IMG/VR virus record: IMGVR_UViG_3300035670_000052
Coordinates: 55,576 to 119,575 of that record
Reading direction: 5' to 3' (one strand)
Source: a virus
Length of the DNA: 64,000 bases
A program made the position numbers and the translations under genes. How positions within the stretch are numbered: the stretch's first letter is position 1; every line of letters starts with the position of its first letter. Shown here piece by piece: positions 44,301 through 51,834 of the stretch. The notes beneath the pieces were generated by a model. That model was given only the letters and a program-made list of their open reading frames with translations. It did no database searches and was not told the DNA's origin.

Positions 44301-44440
44301 AAGTTCTTCCAGAAGCAGTTTGCCCTGCTCCTGCAAGCGATGAGTATCTGACAGTTAAATATGAAAAACTTGTACCACTTCTTATTGAAGCAATTAAAGA
44401 ATTAAGAGCAGAAATAAATGAGCTGAGGAGATCTAAATAG
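38312..44440 (+). CDS. Giant virion/tail-fibre protein with S74 intramolecular chaperone
   Basis: This 2042-aa protein starts with MPLNKLENFIKNTEGRILYVNPNDLD and a beta-helix-like domain (AQPFKTVQRALLESARF, TTILLFPGEHLIDNR). The middle has many beta repeats. Near the end are NGGVGIEKRLNVGGAVGF-type repeats. The C-terminal about 110 aa (SDERLKTNIEPIENAVDKVLKLRGFTYN, AGVSAQEVQEVLPEAV, VKYEKLVPLLIEAIKEL) is a Peptidase_S74 chaperone with the catalytic Ser in SDERLK. S74 domains trimerise and cleave themselves off after folding. Confidence 0.8.
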   Translation: MPLNKLENFIKNTEGRILYVNPNDLDSTDSITNQGNSLAQPFKTVQRALLESARFSYLRGYNNDLTEKTTILLFPGEHLIDNRPGYAIYDNDPLGAYAVPPTGGVGVPAPQTLSLELDSVFDLTDPDNILYKFNSVYGGVIVPRGTSIVGLDLRKTKIRPKYVPNPTDPSATNSAIFRITGACYFWQLSIFDGDESGLVYTNPTYSTSIYQSTPTFSHHKLTCFEYADGVNPVGSYELTDLDMYYSKLSNAYNTYRNIDAKYPSEPLGFSKKAPEWEIVGAFASDPIDITGLFSGNGTTAGARVTVTTAFEHNLNSGTPIKIRDVSEGTYNVSTKVQEVLSPTQFTYLLTSFPINLDANPSVSGATVTVETDTVSGASPYIFNCSLRSVWGMNGMHADGSKASGFRSMVVAQFTAVSLQKDDRAFVKYNNVARAYEGVTISPVSGAALSSGSSQTDAELVYHLDQNAIYRNGWETSHIKISNDSFIQIVSVFAIGFNKHFDVQSGSDASITNSNSNFGQISLNAEGFKNAAFGKDNKAFITSIIPPRNIDEFDEDIIEWLSLDVGITTAYGNDTTDTSRLYLYGFTAKDSLPVSLTQGYRVGARKNDILYLSYNGVEYNAKIYMEDPSGVGLISAEKSYSVIGSPSNNIFTLNTPLNLLTTGEKVVINSEDGDLPENITEHIPYYVIKINSTQIKLATSYTNAILDNPITVYGGTNLIIKSRVSDKNAGEYGSPLQYDDTYQNWYIKVAEDNQIYNLLNTIGVQTLTETTDLSYIKRVSDGRALDEKLYKVRVVIPKEFANAKNPESGFVLQESSSTGARNSADFSRTTISTSDYDYKKNPRFIEKCTLQDNTVTVTTELPHNLKVGDIVIIKYVTDTINTTGDQTLGYNGYFKVTTIPNIMSFQYDIVDIKGKSHSPGVFTNDVTNRTTTLPRYERNDLKSNIFIYRNQVISPYIENSQDGIYHLYLLNASNTVSTEFTNLQYSQNSVDLYPQLDRDNFDSNPESSITFAKRNPIGDIVTNDLKRSVTRETVDKLLKDFGKGLRISNVSSTSSSATITIDRDHLLGGIVGYSALTGGSGHTPGTYYNVKLYNDLALSEWNGATAKVTVSGSGSVTNAEIIANGSAYTNNSTLYFDSLKIGGSASARITVSTSGISTSIGDVVQIAGAGTTTSNQYYRITSLPATNQIAVARTSGDASIASGQYALVIGPSVKISSTSYTSNTGLLTVNSSSAHGLLAGNRFRIIDSSNNNLGDYVVNERISLTSFTAFTYKSISASNGFILKHGLSANNGVSDTRGENLGVRGIPLYANESLKLQNSITTDTVIDVLPSTVGITTIAGRFPLGSYIQIDNEIMRITTSGSETTFGVIRGSLGTRQEDHDANSIIRKIEPIAVEFRRPSILRASGHTFEYMGFGPGNYSTGLPQVQIRALTDREEFLSQAQERSCGAVIYTGMNNKGDVYSGNTKTIASSGEIISYDIPKPTVTGQDPTKLSVVFDEVTVKERLLVEGGASATVLSQFNGPLTLNGQLRVKAKATFSRQVKISNTTPSTNKFTGALIINGGVGILENINVGGIGSFSNSQDSTTIANGSIVTNGGVGIEKRLNVGGAVGFTSTTDSTSGSTGAFVITGGVGIGKNLNVSGITNAENSTDSTLISNGSLTVQGGVGIRKRLNVGGAVGFTSTTDSTSTTSGALIVTGGVGIGKTVFIGGSLNVALTRSTTLGGTLSVVGNTNLSGTLGVAAGQATDLGGTLNVDGATTLQSTLDVTGSSTFNSNTTINGILDVNSGATIDNIRIGIANDNTIDTSTGGLTLDSSSGTTTISDNTTITGTLDVSANITGSSAISATGNISAGNRLIGQLQRSVRIVGSGVDSTFNNSSDVTVTLPDKTKITVSGSTDPGISNGFRENMTATRQGDADTLMFRGINGGTSVGSGGLTCAGDIIAFASDERLKTNIEPIENAVDKVLKLRGFTYNFNEIGEELGFDASLRHAGVSAQEVQEVLPEAVCPAPASDEYLTVKYEKLVPLLIEAIKELRAEINELRRSK
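42965..43440 (+). repeat. In-gene GGVGI(x)K-LNVGG repeats of the 2042-aa protein
   Basis: Three to four units of about 150 nt repeat the GGVGI.K..NVGG.VGFTSTTDSTS pattern (near 42985, 43096, 43195, 43300 and 43400). The repeats are typical of trimeric fibre shafts before S74 domains. Confidence 0.75.
44433..44439 (+). promoter_or_regulatory. Late promoter motif CTAAATA
   Basis: Exact CTAAATA overlapping the stop codon of the 2042-aa gene and 24 nt before ATG 44463. It starts the oxygenase/adhesin group. Confidence 0.6.
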
Positions 44441-44462
44441 TTTTATTATTTGATTTTATATC

Positions 44463-45161
44463 ATGTTAAAATATAATACTGCTCAGATTTTTCCAACAAC
44501 AATTTATGTTGGAGATATGGAAAATCACGAAAAATATAAAGAAGAATTTTATAAATTATATCATAAATTTGATTACGAAGTTACGTCAGAAAATAATACT
44601 GTTAGTGAGGAATGTGGTAATCCATTAATTCATTTAGAAGAAAGTTTAGAACCACTTTTTTCTGAGGTAACTTCTCATGTAAAAAATTATATTCATAACG
44701 TTTTAAATTTAAGGGATTTATTTGATGTAACAATAACTAAAACATGGCTATCAAGAGCTAGAGAAATTAAAGATGAAATACCTTGGCATATACATTCAAC
44801 AAGTCATATTTCTTTTACATATTACTTAAATACCCCTACAAATTCACATACAATAACTTTTTCTAATCAACATGAGCCAAATAGCTTATTTTTGGGTATG
44901 TCAAAATTTAATGAGGAAAAAGAAAAAAGATTTGTAGATTTTTATAATGAAAATAATGCAACGACATTTTTTATTACCCCCGAAGAAGGAAAGATTGTTT
45001 TATTTCCAAGTAAACTAGTACATTCAACAAAATCCAAATCCGAAGAATTTAGTGGAGAAAGATTAGCAATAGTTGGAGATATTTCATTAATACTGAGAGA
45101 AGAGTATCTTTCATTTTCTATGGGGTATGTAAATGAAAAATATTGGAAAAAATTCAAATGA
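44463..45161 (+). CDS. 2OG-Fe(II) oxygenase-like protein (PF13759 type)
   Basis: This 232-aa protein starts MLKYNTAQIFPTTIYVGDM and contains WLSRAREIKDEIPWHIHSTSHISFTYYLNTP, where the His pair and Tyr block fit the iron-binding region of this family. EEGKIVLFPSKLVHSTKS supplies the distal His, and ERLAIVGDISLI the arginine that binds 2-oxoglutarate. The Fe-binding triad is plausible but not proved. It is next to a glycine-rich adhesin and may hydroxylate a virion or host target. Confidence 0.7.
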   Translation: MLKYNTAQIFPTTIYVGDMENHEKYKEEFYKLYHKFDYEVTSENNTVSEECGNPLIHLEESLEPLFSEVTSHVKNYIHNVLNLRDLFDVTITKTWLSRAREIKDEIPWHIHSTSHISFTYYLNTPTNSHTITFSNQHEPNSLFLGMSKFNEEKEKRFVDFYNENNATTFFITPEEGKIVLFPSKLVHSTKSKSEEFSGERLAIVGDISLILREEYLSFSMGYVNEKYWKKFK

Positions 45162-45193
45162 AAAATAAATAATAAAAAACTCATAATAAACCA

Positions 45194-46192
45194 ATGGCAT
45201 TACAATCTACTGGACAAATTTCTTTCAGTGATATAAGTAAAGAATTTGGAACACCTACTAGAAGAAACCTTGGTGCTTATAGAGTTAGTGAAAATTATGG
45301 GTCTCTAACAAATCTTCCTCTTGCAGAAGGAATACCTCAAAGTGGTGAAATAAAATTTAGTGATTTTTATAACAAAAGACTTAACATTGTTATCGTATTT
45401 GGAGGAGGGAGTCGCCTTACTGCAAGAACATATTATAATGCAAATGCTGTTAATGTTGTTGGAAAATTTAGAACAAGACCATCAAGCAGTTCTGGCTGTA
45501 GAATTTTAATAAATTTGGCATCCGGAACTTATTCATCAATTAATTGGAGTAGAAATTATTGTGCATTTAAGACAGGTGGATGGGATACTGATACAACGTT
45601 AAGATTAATCATTGCTTCGGGAGCTGGTGTCTATGGTTCTGGTGGTGATGGGGGTAGAGGACAGTTTAGTGTATCCGATGGTGGGGATGGTTCTAGTGCA
45701 TTGGGAATAGAGTATCCAACTACAATAATTAATGATGGATATGTTCAATGTGGCTATGGTGGTGGAGGAGGAGGTGGATTTGGAACTTCCGACCCAGATA
45801 AAAATACAAGAGACTTTGGGGCACCGGGTGGTGGTGGAGGAGGAGGTGCAGGAATTCCTGCTGGGCGAGGTGGCTCGGCAGGTGGTGGTGGATATAATAC
45901 TAATGGGGCAAGCAGAGGAAATAGTGCAACACAAACTATTGGTGGATCAGGTGGTGGGGGAGGAAGCGGAGGCGGAGCAAGTGGAGGTCGTGGTGGTGAT
46001 GGTGGAGGGACAAATAATGGAGGAGGTCAAGGAGGTAATCGTGGAGATGGAAATATAACTGGAGGTGAAGGAAGAGCTGGTCAAGCAGGAGCAAATGGAT
46101 ATGGAATTATTATTGGACCTAGTGGTTCTATAGTTTCTTTAACTGGCGCCGGAACAGTTTTAGGTGGTCAAACTAACGGCACAGTTCTATAA
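45194..46192 (+). CDS. Polyglycine-rich tail adhesin, gp38-like
   Basis: This 332-aa protein starts MALQSTGQISFSDISKEFG, the conserved attachment segment of cyanophage fibre-tip proteins. It has a short beta domain (residues about 60-140), then a striking Gly-rich region (YGGGGGGGFG, PGGGGGGGAGIPAGRGG, GSGGGGGSGGGASGGRGGDGGG) and a final SLTGAGTVLGGQ. This resembles the polyglycine sandwich of the T2/S16 gp38 adhesin that sets host range. No homologous T4 gp37 region is visible. Function inferred. Confidence 0.7.
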   Translation: MALQSTGQISFSDISKEFGTPTRRNLGAYRVSENYGSLTNLPLAEGIPQSGEIKFSDFYNKRLNIVIVFGGGSRLTARTYYNANAVNVVGKFRTRPSSSSGCRILINLASGTYSSINWSRNYCAFKTGGWDTDTTLRLIIASGAGVYGSGGDGGRGQFSVSDGGDGSSALGIEYPTTIINDGYVQCGYGGGGGGGFGTSDPDKNTRDFGAPGGGGGGGAGIPAGRGGSAGGGGYNTNGASRGNSATQTIGGSGGGGGSGGGASGGRGGDGGGTNNGGGQGGNRGDGNITGGEGRAGQAGANGYGIIIGPSGSIVSLTGAGTVLGGQTNGTVL

Positions 46193-46216
46193 TAAATATT
46201 TTTTTTATTGATCAAT

Positions 46217-46789
46217 ATGAGAAATCATGATAATTTTTTAGGAATATATGAAAACTGCTTTGATAGTGAATACTGCAAAAAATTTATAGAGCATATAGAT
46301 TTGCTAGAAGAACGTAGTATTGTTTTACCGACGCCAGAATTAAATCATAGAGTTGATGACCATGGTGTATTTTTTTCTCATGATTATAATTTAAAATCAT
46401 GGAGTTGGTTGGGTGAATCATTTTTACCAAAAATTCAACATCATGTTCAAAATTATATGGAAAAATATTCAATTTTGATGAAAAGTCGCTTTTTAATGCA
46501 CGATATAAAAGCAAAAAAAATAGATTGTGGTGGAGGATTTCATGAATGGCATTATGAAAACAGTTGTTTTGCCGCATTAAATCGAATTTTAGTTGTACAA
46601 TTATATCTTAATACAATTGAAGAGGGTGGAGAAACAGAATTTTTATATTTAAATAAAAGAGTAAATGCCGAAGAAGGAAAAATATTGATATTTCCTGCAG
46701 GGTTTACGCACACTCATAGAGGCAATCCACCAATAAATCAAACTAAATACATAGTTACGACATGGGTACTGTTGCAGGAGGATAAATGA
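46217..46789 (+). CDS. Prolyl 4-hydroxylase-like 2OG-Fe(II) oxygenase
   Basis: I chose ATG 46217; the TTG at 46208 adds three residues. The 190-aa protein has FHEWHYENSCF (iron-binding histidine region), LVVQLYLNTIEEGGETEFL, the conserved GGET-F motif, and EEGKILIFPAGFTHTHRGNPP with the distal His and the 2OG-binding Lys/Arg region (NQTKYIVTTWVLL). P4H-type enzymes hydroxylate Pro residues; other targets are known. It lies 3' of the adhesin. It is the second oxygenase in 2.3 kb. Confidence 0.8.
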   Translation: MRNHDNFLGIYENCFDSEYCKKFIEHIDLLEERSIVLPTPELNHRVDDHGVFFSHDYNLKSWSWLGESFLPKIQHHVQNYMEKYSILMKSRFLMHDIKAKKIDCGGGFHEWHYENSCFAALNRILVVQLYLNTIEEGGETEFLYLNKRVNAEEGKILIFPAGFTHTHRGNPPINQTKYIVTTWVLLQEDK

Positions 46790-47133
46790 ATTTAATTTTT
46801 AAAATTGTAGAATATCTTGAAGAAACAGATCAAATTATTATTAAATTTAGCAGACAAAATTCACCAAAGCCAATAGATGAATATCCTCCAGTAGCAATTG
46901 ATTGTTGTAATATTGATCAAAGTGATTATCACCAATTTGTATGTTCAATTATGAGATATGGTATTGATATTGTTTTGAAACAAGAAGAAGAAGAACCCAC
47001 TCTTCTAGAAAATGTCCCATCCGAACTTTTAGAATCTACAAATGCTAAAGATCATGTTAATCGTATTATTTCGTTAAGTGCAATGGAATTGGTGGCATCT
47101 TCATATAGAATGAATAAAATTAAATTAGATTAA
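46786..47133 (+). CDS. Conserved hypothetical cyanophage protein
   Basis: This 115-aa protein starts MNLIFKIVEYLEETDQIIIKFSRQNSPKPIDEYPPVAIDCCNI, a pattern I know from cyanophage tail-fibre neighbourhoods. It is acidic with alternating beta and helix. It overlaps the oxygenase by 4 nt. Possibly an accessory or chaperone to the tail tip; this is inference. Confidence 0.6.
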   Translation: MNLIFKIVEYLEETDQIIIKFSRQNSPKPIDEYPPVAIDCCNIDQSDYHQFVCSIMRYGIDIVLKQEEEEPTLLENVPSELLESTNAKDHVNRIISLSAMELVASSYRMNKIKLD

Positions 47134-47145
47134 AATAAAAAAATT

Positions 47146-47757
47146 TTGAATGTGATAAAAAAATTTTCTGGTAAAGATACGAATATTATTGTTACCAGGT
47201 ATGACGAAGGTTTATCTTGGATTAAACCTTATCTTGAGTATTCGATTATTTACAATAAGGGTAAAGATGATCTCAAATATCCATCATTTAAATTGCCTAA
47301 TATTGGTTTAGAGCATCATAGTTGGGTTTATCATATTGTAAATCATTATGATAATTTACCGAATTATCTAATTTTTTTGCAAGGAAGTCCACATTATCAT
47401 TTTATAGGTAATGTGGAAAGATTTTTGGATAGATTTTTAGATTTGGATAGAAGAAAAAATATTCAAACAGAAGACTTTGAATATATACCTCTCACAGACT
47501 GGTACACAACAGAACCCATAAATTACACAGAGGTAGTTGAAACTTATCAAGAACTTTTTGGCACAATTCCCCACTTTAAACATATTGAGTATGCAACTTG
47601 TGGACAGTTTTGCATATCTTCGAATAGAATTAAACATTATCCAAAAAGTTTTTATGAAAAATACTTAGCCATCTTTGAAAGAAAAAATAATATTGATTAC
47701 GCATATACTGCGGAGAGAATGTGGTCTTTATTTTACTCTCAAAAATATCTTAAATAA
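47146..47757 (+). CDS. DUF3431 family protein
   Basis: This 203-aa protein (TTG 47146 or GTG 47152 as start; no ATG is usable) has TNIIVTRYDEGLSWIKPYLEYSIIYNKG, GLEHHSWVYHIVNHYDNLPNYLIFLQGSP and ATCGQFCISSNRIKHYPKSFYEKYL. These match DUF3431, whose members look like GT-A-type sugar transferases lacking a proven function. The HHSWVYHI and FLQGSP motifs are the best conserved. It sits after the oxygenase and before a fibre gene. Confidence 0.7.
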   Translation: MNVIKKFSGKDTNIIVTRYDEGLSWIKPYLEYSIIYNKGKDDLKYPSFKLPNIGLEHHSWVYHIVNHYDNLPNYLIFLQGSPHYHFIGNVERFLDRFLDLDRRKNIQTEDFEYIPLTDWYTTEPINYTEVVETYQELFGTIPHFKHIEYATCGQFCISSNRIKHYPKSFYEKYLAIFERKNNIDYAYTAERMWSLFYSQKYLK

Positions 47758-47760
47758 ATA
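47752..47760 (+). promoter_or_regulatory. Late-promoter-like motif
   Basis: AAATAAATA overlaps the previous stop codon, 20 nt before ATG 47780. Weak late match. Confidence 0.4.
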
Positions 47761-47779
47761 GTTCTAAAACCAATATAAA

Positions 47780-50038
47780 ATGGCAAATTATACAAAGTCA
47801 TTTAATTTTAGAAATGGTGTTCAGGTTGATGACACCAACTTTATAGTAAATGCCAATGGATTGGTTGGAATTGGAACCAGCATTCCAAGAGAAATTTTAG
47901 ATGTTCATGGAAATACTAAGATCGTTGGTCTACTTTCTGCGACTCGTATTTACACTGAAGATATTAACGTATTAAGAAGTGGTTCTAATAGTTTAACCGT
48001 AGGTATTGTATCAATTTCTTCTGGAATTATAACAGCAACTTCTGGAATAATTACATATTATGGTGATGGTGGAAATTTAATTAACTTACCAACGTCACAA
48101 TGGATAGATGTTGATAGTGGATTTGGTTATACTAGCATATATGCATCAGGAAATGTTGGTATAGCAACAACATTTCCAAATTATACCTTGCAAATTGGAG
48201 GAAATCCTTCAATTCATAATGGTATCGGAATTAATTCAAGAGGATCAATAGTAGCAACTGGTATTGTAACTGCAAATAAATTTGTTGGAATAGGATCAGA
48301 TTTAACTTTATTAGATGCATCCAACATTTCTTCTGGAACTTTAAGCAACTCCAGATTGCCATCAATTATCAGTGTAGGTGGTAGTATAAGTGCAGGAACT
48401 GGAATATATGGCGACACATTAAATATTGCTGGTAATATTACTGCAAATGATATTAGTGCAGATGGTAATTTACTTACAAATTTAAACGCTACTAGTATTT
48501 CTTCTGGAACTCTAAACAACTCCAGATTGCCATCAGATATTACTGTTTCTGGCACAATTACTGCAGCATCTCTTAGTGGATCTGGAACTAATATAACAGC
48601 AATTAATGCGAGTAATATTTCATCTGGAACTTTAAATAATTCAAGATTACCATCTAATATTAATATTTCGGGAATTATTACTGCAACTAGAATTAATGGA
48701 AGTACATTAACATTATCACAAAATATTAATGCACCTAGTGGTATTGTAACTGCAAATAAATTTATTGGAATAGGATCAGAATTAACTTTATTAGATGCAT
48801 CCAACATTTCTTCTGGAACTCTAAACAACTCCAGATTGCCATCAGATATTAGTGTTTCTGGGACTATAACAGCATCTAATGGATTTGCTGGAAATATTGC
48901 TGGAAATGTAACCGGAAACGTTATTGGTGATTTAACTGGAACGGCATCTTTAGCTAATAATCTTACTGGTTCTCCAGCTATTGTAGTAAGTAATATTAAT
49001 AGCAATTTTTCTAATTTGGGTGTTTCTACATTAACAAGTGCTTATGTTCAAAATAGTATTGGAGTTGGTACACTTTCTCCAAATGCAACTGTTCATATTA
49101 GAAAAACATCAAGTCCAACATCACTTCAAATAACTAGTGATGCCGATGAATCCTACATTACAATAGGAAGTTCAGAATCTAGATTGGGAAGTAATGGTGA
49201 AATTAAATATGGAAACATAAGTGGAATATATCCATATAGTTCTTCAAAAACCTTAGATATTATAAACTATTCTTTAGGAAATATCAATCAATATTTACAT
49301 TTAGGAACACTACCAGGAATTGGAACTGGAAACTTTAATTGGATTTATGGTCAAACCAACAATATTTTGTTGACACTGACCTATGAAGGTAAAATGGGAA
49401 TTGGTGTCACAGATCCAATCAATACATTTGAAGTTGTTGGCACTTCAACAGTGACTAATAACTCATACGTTGGAAATGATTTTTCAGTAAGTGGAAATGC
49501 AACAATTGGTGGAAATTTAACAATCAATGGTTCTTTATCTTCTCAAGGAGCTATAAATTCGGATGTTGCAGGAACCCTTACTGGAAATGTTAATTCCACT
49601 AGTGGAATTTCTACATTTAATGATGTAAATACAATTTCTTTAAATGTAACTAATTATGTTGGAATAGGAACTACTACCGATGGTGGAACACCTTTAAAAA
49701 TAAACAAAGGTGTTAATGCAAGATCATTTATAGTATCTACAGATGGTTCAATAGGAATACAAACAAGTGAAATTCAAGACAATACAATTTTAACTGCAAT
49801 TAGTGGTTCTTCTGTATTTTTATCAGTTGGTGTTGGTACAACTGCTTTACGTTCATCTGCAGATTTTGCAAATGCTGGTGGACCTGCGGGTATTAATTAT
49901 AATTTTATGATTCTTCCAAAAGTTACTACAACTGAAAGAGATAATTTCACAGGTGTAACTAATGGATCAATAATTTATAATACCACGACCAATAAATTCC
50001 AAGGATATGCTGCTGGTTCTTGGATTGATCTTCATTAG
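47780..50038 (+). CDS. Repeat-rich tail fibre protein
   Basis: This 752-aa beta-rich protein begins MANYTKSFNFRNGVQVDDTNFIVNANGLVGIGTSIP (fibre head), followed by GIGT-type turns and at least four copies of an ASNISSGTL(N/S)NSRLPS repeat. The C-terminus (GPAGINYNFMILPKVTTTERDNF, NTTTNKFQGYAAGSWIDLH) is the usual end of cyanophage fibre proteins. It has no collagen-like part. It is likely another fibre or whisker component. Confidence 0.7.
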   Translation: MANYTKSFNFRNGVQVDDTNFIVNANGLVGIGTSIPREILDVHGNTKIVGLLSATRIYTEDINVLRSGSNSLTVGIVSISSGIITATSGIITYYGDGGNLINLPTSQWIDVDSGFGYTSIYASGNVGIATTFPNYTLQIGGNPSIHNGIGINSRGSIVATGIVTANKFVGIGSDLTLLDASNISSGTLSNSRLPSIISVGGSISAGTGIYGDTLNIAGNITANDISADGNLLTNLNATSISSGTLNNSRLPSDITVSGTITAASLSGSGTNITAINASNISSGTLNNSRLPSNINISGIITATRINGSTLTLSQNINAPSGIVTANKFIGIGSELTLLDASNISSGTLNNSRLPSDISVSGTITASNGFAGNIAGNVTGNVIGDLTGTASLANNLTGSPAIVVSNINSNFSNLGVSTLTSAYVQNSIGVGTLSPNATVHIRKTSSPTSLQITSDADESYITIGSSESRLGSNGEIKYGNISGIYPYSSSKTLDIINYSLGNINQYLHLGTLPGIGTGNFNWIYGQTNNILLTLTYEGKMGIGVTDPINTFEVVGTSTVTNNSYVGNDFSVSGNATIGGNLTINGSLSSQGAINSDVAGTLTGNVNSTSGISTFNDVNTISLNVTNYVGIGTTTDGGTPLKINKGVNARSFIVSTDGSIGIQTSEIQDNTILTAISGSSVFLSVGVGTTALRSSADFANAGGPAGINYNFMILPKVTTTERDNFTGVTNGSIIYNTTTNKFQGYAAGSWIDLH
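48301..48855 (+). repeat. NISSGTL-NNSRLPS repeats
   Basis: Repeats near 48310, 48485, 48610 and 48790 share near-identical DNA over about 50 nt each and lie in the fibre gene. They are the type of repeat that allows slippage or recombination. Confidence 0.75.
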
Positions 50039-50041
50039 TAC

Positions 50042-50070
50042 TTGACATAAGATTAAAAACCATATAGACT
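50042..50070 (+). promoter_or_regulatory. Candidate promoter after the fibre gene
   Basis: TTGACA (50042-50047), 17 nt, TAGACT (50065-50070), a moderate -10. It could start a short transcript ending at 50156. Confidence 0.4.
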
Positions 50071-50136
50071 ACCTTTGTCCTGGTTGAAGATAAGACTTAG
50101 CTTTCTTTAAGACACTTTAGAAACCGTCCACTACAA

Positions 50137-50156
50137 CCCCGTCAAGGGGATTTTTT
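50137..50156 (+). terminator. Intrinsic terminator before the helicase gene
   Basis: CCCC-GTCAA-GGGG (50137-50149), A, then T6. It lies 98 nt after the fibre stop and ends upstream transcription just before the helicase promoter. Confidence 0.75.
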
Positions 50157-50159
50157 ATT

Positions 50160-50167
50160 GCTATAAT
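50160..50167 (+). promoter_or_regulatory. Extended -10 promoter for the helicase gene
   Basis: TGCTATAAT (TATAAT at 50162-50167) right after the terminator T-run, 24 nt before ATG 50191. A clear -35 is absent; the hairpin fills that position. Confidence 0.6.
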
Positions 50168-50190
50168 ATCAAGACAGTCAACCAAACATC

Positions 50191-51423
50191 ATGTTTCAAC
50201 TTCGTCCCCACCAACAACGTGGTCTTGATGCCATGATCAAACATCTTAAAGGTCAATTGGTCATGCCCACGGGTTCTGGTAAGACTCCTACGATGATCTT
50301 TGATGCTAAAAATCAATTTGACAATCATTACGGAGAAACTCTGATCGTTGTAGTTGCTCCGCGTATTCTACTTTCTGAACAACTTTCTAGTGAGTTTCTT
50401 GAGTTTATCGATAATGCTTCCGTGATGCATGTTCACACTGGTGAAACCCATCATTATAGTAGTACTAGTCCAAGTGCAATTCGTTCCTGGGTAGATAACA
50501 CCAGGGGACATAAGATTATTTTTACAACTTATAATTCTCTTTGCCGTATTCAAAAGGCAGACATTCATGTGAATACGATTTACTTTGATGAAGCACATAA
50601 TAGTGTTAAGAAGTCATTCTTTGAGTCAACTGAATATTTTTCAGGGAATGCAGATCGTTGTTATTTCTTCACTGCTACACCAAAACACAGTGCAACGATT
50701 TCTAAACCTGGAATGAATGATTCTAGGGTTTATGGGCAGGTGATCTGTAATGTTTCTGCACCAGAGTTGGTTGATGCTGGATTTATTCTTCCAGCTAAAG
50801 TTTCAGTTCAAAAAATTGATCTGGTGCGTGATAAAGATTATGGTGCTGAGCGTGACTGTATGACTCTTCTTGACACGATTATCAATGAAGATCATATGGA
50901 TAAAGTTTTGGTTGCGGCGCCGAATACTAAGGTTTTGATGCGTATGCTTGCGGAAACTGAATTCATGACCGAAATTCAGTCTTATGGCTATGATGTGATG
51001 TGGATTACTGCAAAGTACGGTGCATTCATCAATAACAAAAAGGTTTCGCGTGAGGTATTCTTCGATACCTTGACTGCATGGGGTAAAGATTCTGATAAAA
51101 AATTCATAATTCTTCACTACAGCATTCTGTCAGAAGGGATCAACTGCCCTGGGTTGACATCCTGCATCATGATGCGTAATATGGATGTGATCCAGATGTG
51201 TCAGACCATTGGTAGAGTGATTCGCCTGCATCCAAACGATTCCAAGCGCATTCAAGCTGGAGAGATCGCCTCAGGGGATCTTCAGAGCTACTCCAAGGCA
51301 TTTGGAATGATTCATGTACCAGTTTATGCTAATACTGGTATTGCCACCGCTAAGCGCCTTCAGAGCGTCGTTGACACTGTTTTTACACAGGGTCAACCTG
51401 CAATTTCTACAATCAAACTCTAA
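50191..51423 (+). CDS. uvsW: UvsW-like DEAH helicase
   Basis: This 410-aa SF2 helicase has MPTGSGKT (motif I, residues 25-32), VVVAPRILL (Ia), DEAHNS (motif II near 132), FTATP (motif III), and QTIGRVIRLHP (motif VI near 337). T4 UvsW (503 aa) unwinds RNA-DNA and branched DNA and limits origin initiation. This protein starts directly at the helicase domain, so T4's N-terminal extension is missing. It is the first gene of the small-gene region. Confidence 0.85.
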   Translation: MFQLRPHQQRGLDAMIKHLKGQLVMPTGSGKTPTMIFDAKNQFDNHYGETLIVVVAPRILLSEQLSSEFLEFIDNASVMHVHTGETHHYSSTSPSAIRSWVDNTRGHKIIFTTYNSLCRIQKADIHVNTIYFDEAHNSVKKSFFESTEYFSGNADRCYFFTATPKHSATISKPGMNDSRVYGQVICNVSAPELVDAGFILPAKVSVQKIDLVRDKDYGAERDCMTLLDTIINEDHMDKVLVAAPNTKVLMRMLAETEFMTEIQSYGYDVMWITAKYGAFINNKKVSREVFFDTLTAWGKDSDKKFIILHYSILSEGINCPGLTSCIMMRNMDVIQMCQTIGRVIRLHPNDSKRIQAGEIASGDLQSYSKAFGMIHVPVYANTGIATAKRLQSVVDTVFTQGQPAISTIKL

Positions 51424-51444
51424 TTTTTAACAGGAGATCTTATT

Positions 51445-51588
51445 ATGTTTTGTGAAGTTAAGCTTTACGTTGCTGGTAAAATTTTTTACGAAACTGTGAT
51501 TGCTCGCGACTATGCGGAAGCCAGGCTTGTTGCAAAAACACGCAATCCAAATGCTACAATTATGGGTGTAACTGCTGTGGTTCGATGA
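51445..51588 (+). CDS. 47-aa conserved hypothetical protein
   Basis: A short frame with AGGAGA at 51432-51437, giving MFCEVKLYVAGKIFYETVIARDYAEARLVAKTRNPNATIMGVTAVVR. The beta-alpha-beta pattern (EVKLYV..IFYETVIARDYAEARLVAK) is compact and typical of tiny cyanophage proteins after uvsW. Its stop overlaps the next start (ATGA). Unknown function. Confidence 0.7.
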   Translation: MFCEVKLYVAGKIFYETVIARDYAEARLVAKTRNPNATIMGVTAVVR

Positions 51589-51812
51589 ACATTCAAAATG
51601 AAGGTATTTTAGATCCTGTTCCTGGTGAACCTAATGGGTTTGTCTCAAAAAATGGAGAATGGGCGGCAATTCCTTGGGGAAAGAAGTTCATTATTGTTTA
51701 TAAGGGGCAACAAGTTCACACTGCAAAAAACTACAATTCTGCTAAATCTTACATTCAAAAGTCCACAAAAGGTTCATCGGTTTCAACTTTGGATCAATTT
51801 TTGTCCGAGTAA
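51585..51812 (+). CDS. Hypothetical protein
   Basis: This 75-aa protein (MNIQNEGILDPVPGEPNGFVSKNGEWAAIPWGKKFIIVYKGQQVH..) is beta-rich with two short helices (NYNSAKSYIQKS). It overlaps its upstream neighbour by 4 nt. No recognised domain. Confidence 0.6.
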   Translation: MNIQNEGILDPVPGEPNGFVSKNGEWAAIPWGKKFIIVYKGQQVHTAKNYNSAKSYIQKSTKGSSVSTLDQFLSE

Positions 51813-51834
51813 ATACACATAATGCTTTAATTCA

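Noticed and set aside
45605-45934. Minus-strand frame opposite the adhesin
   Set aside because: It is a Ser/Thr/Cys-rich reverse shadow of the glycine codons.
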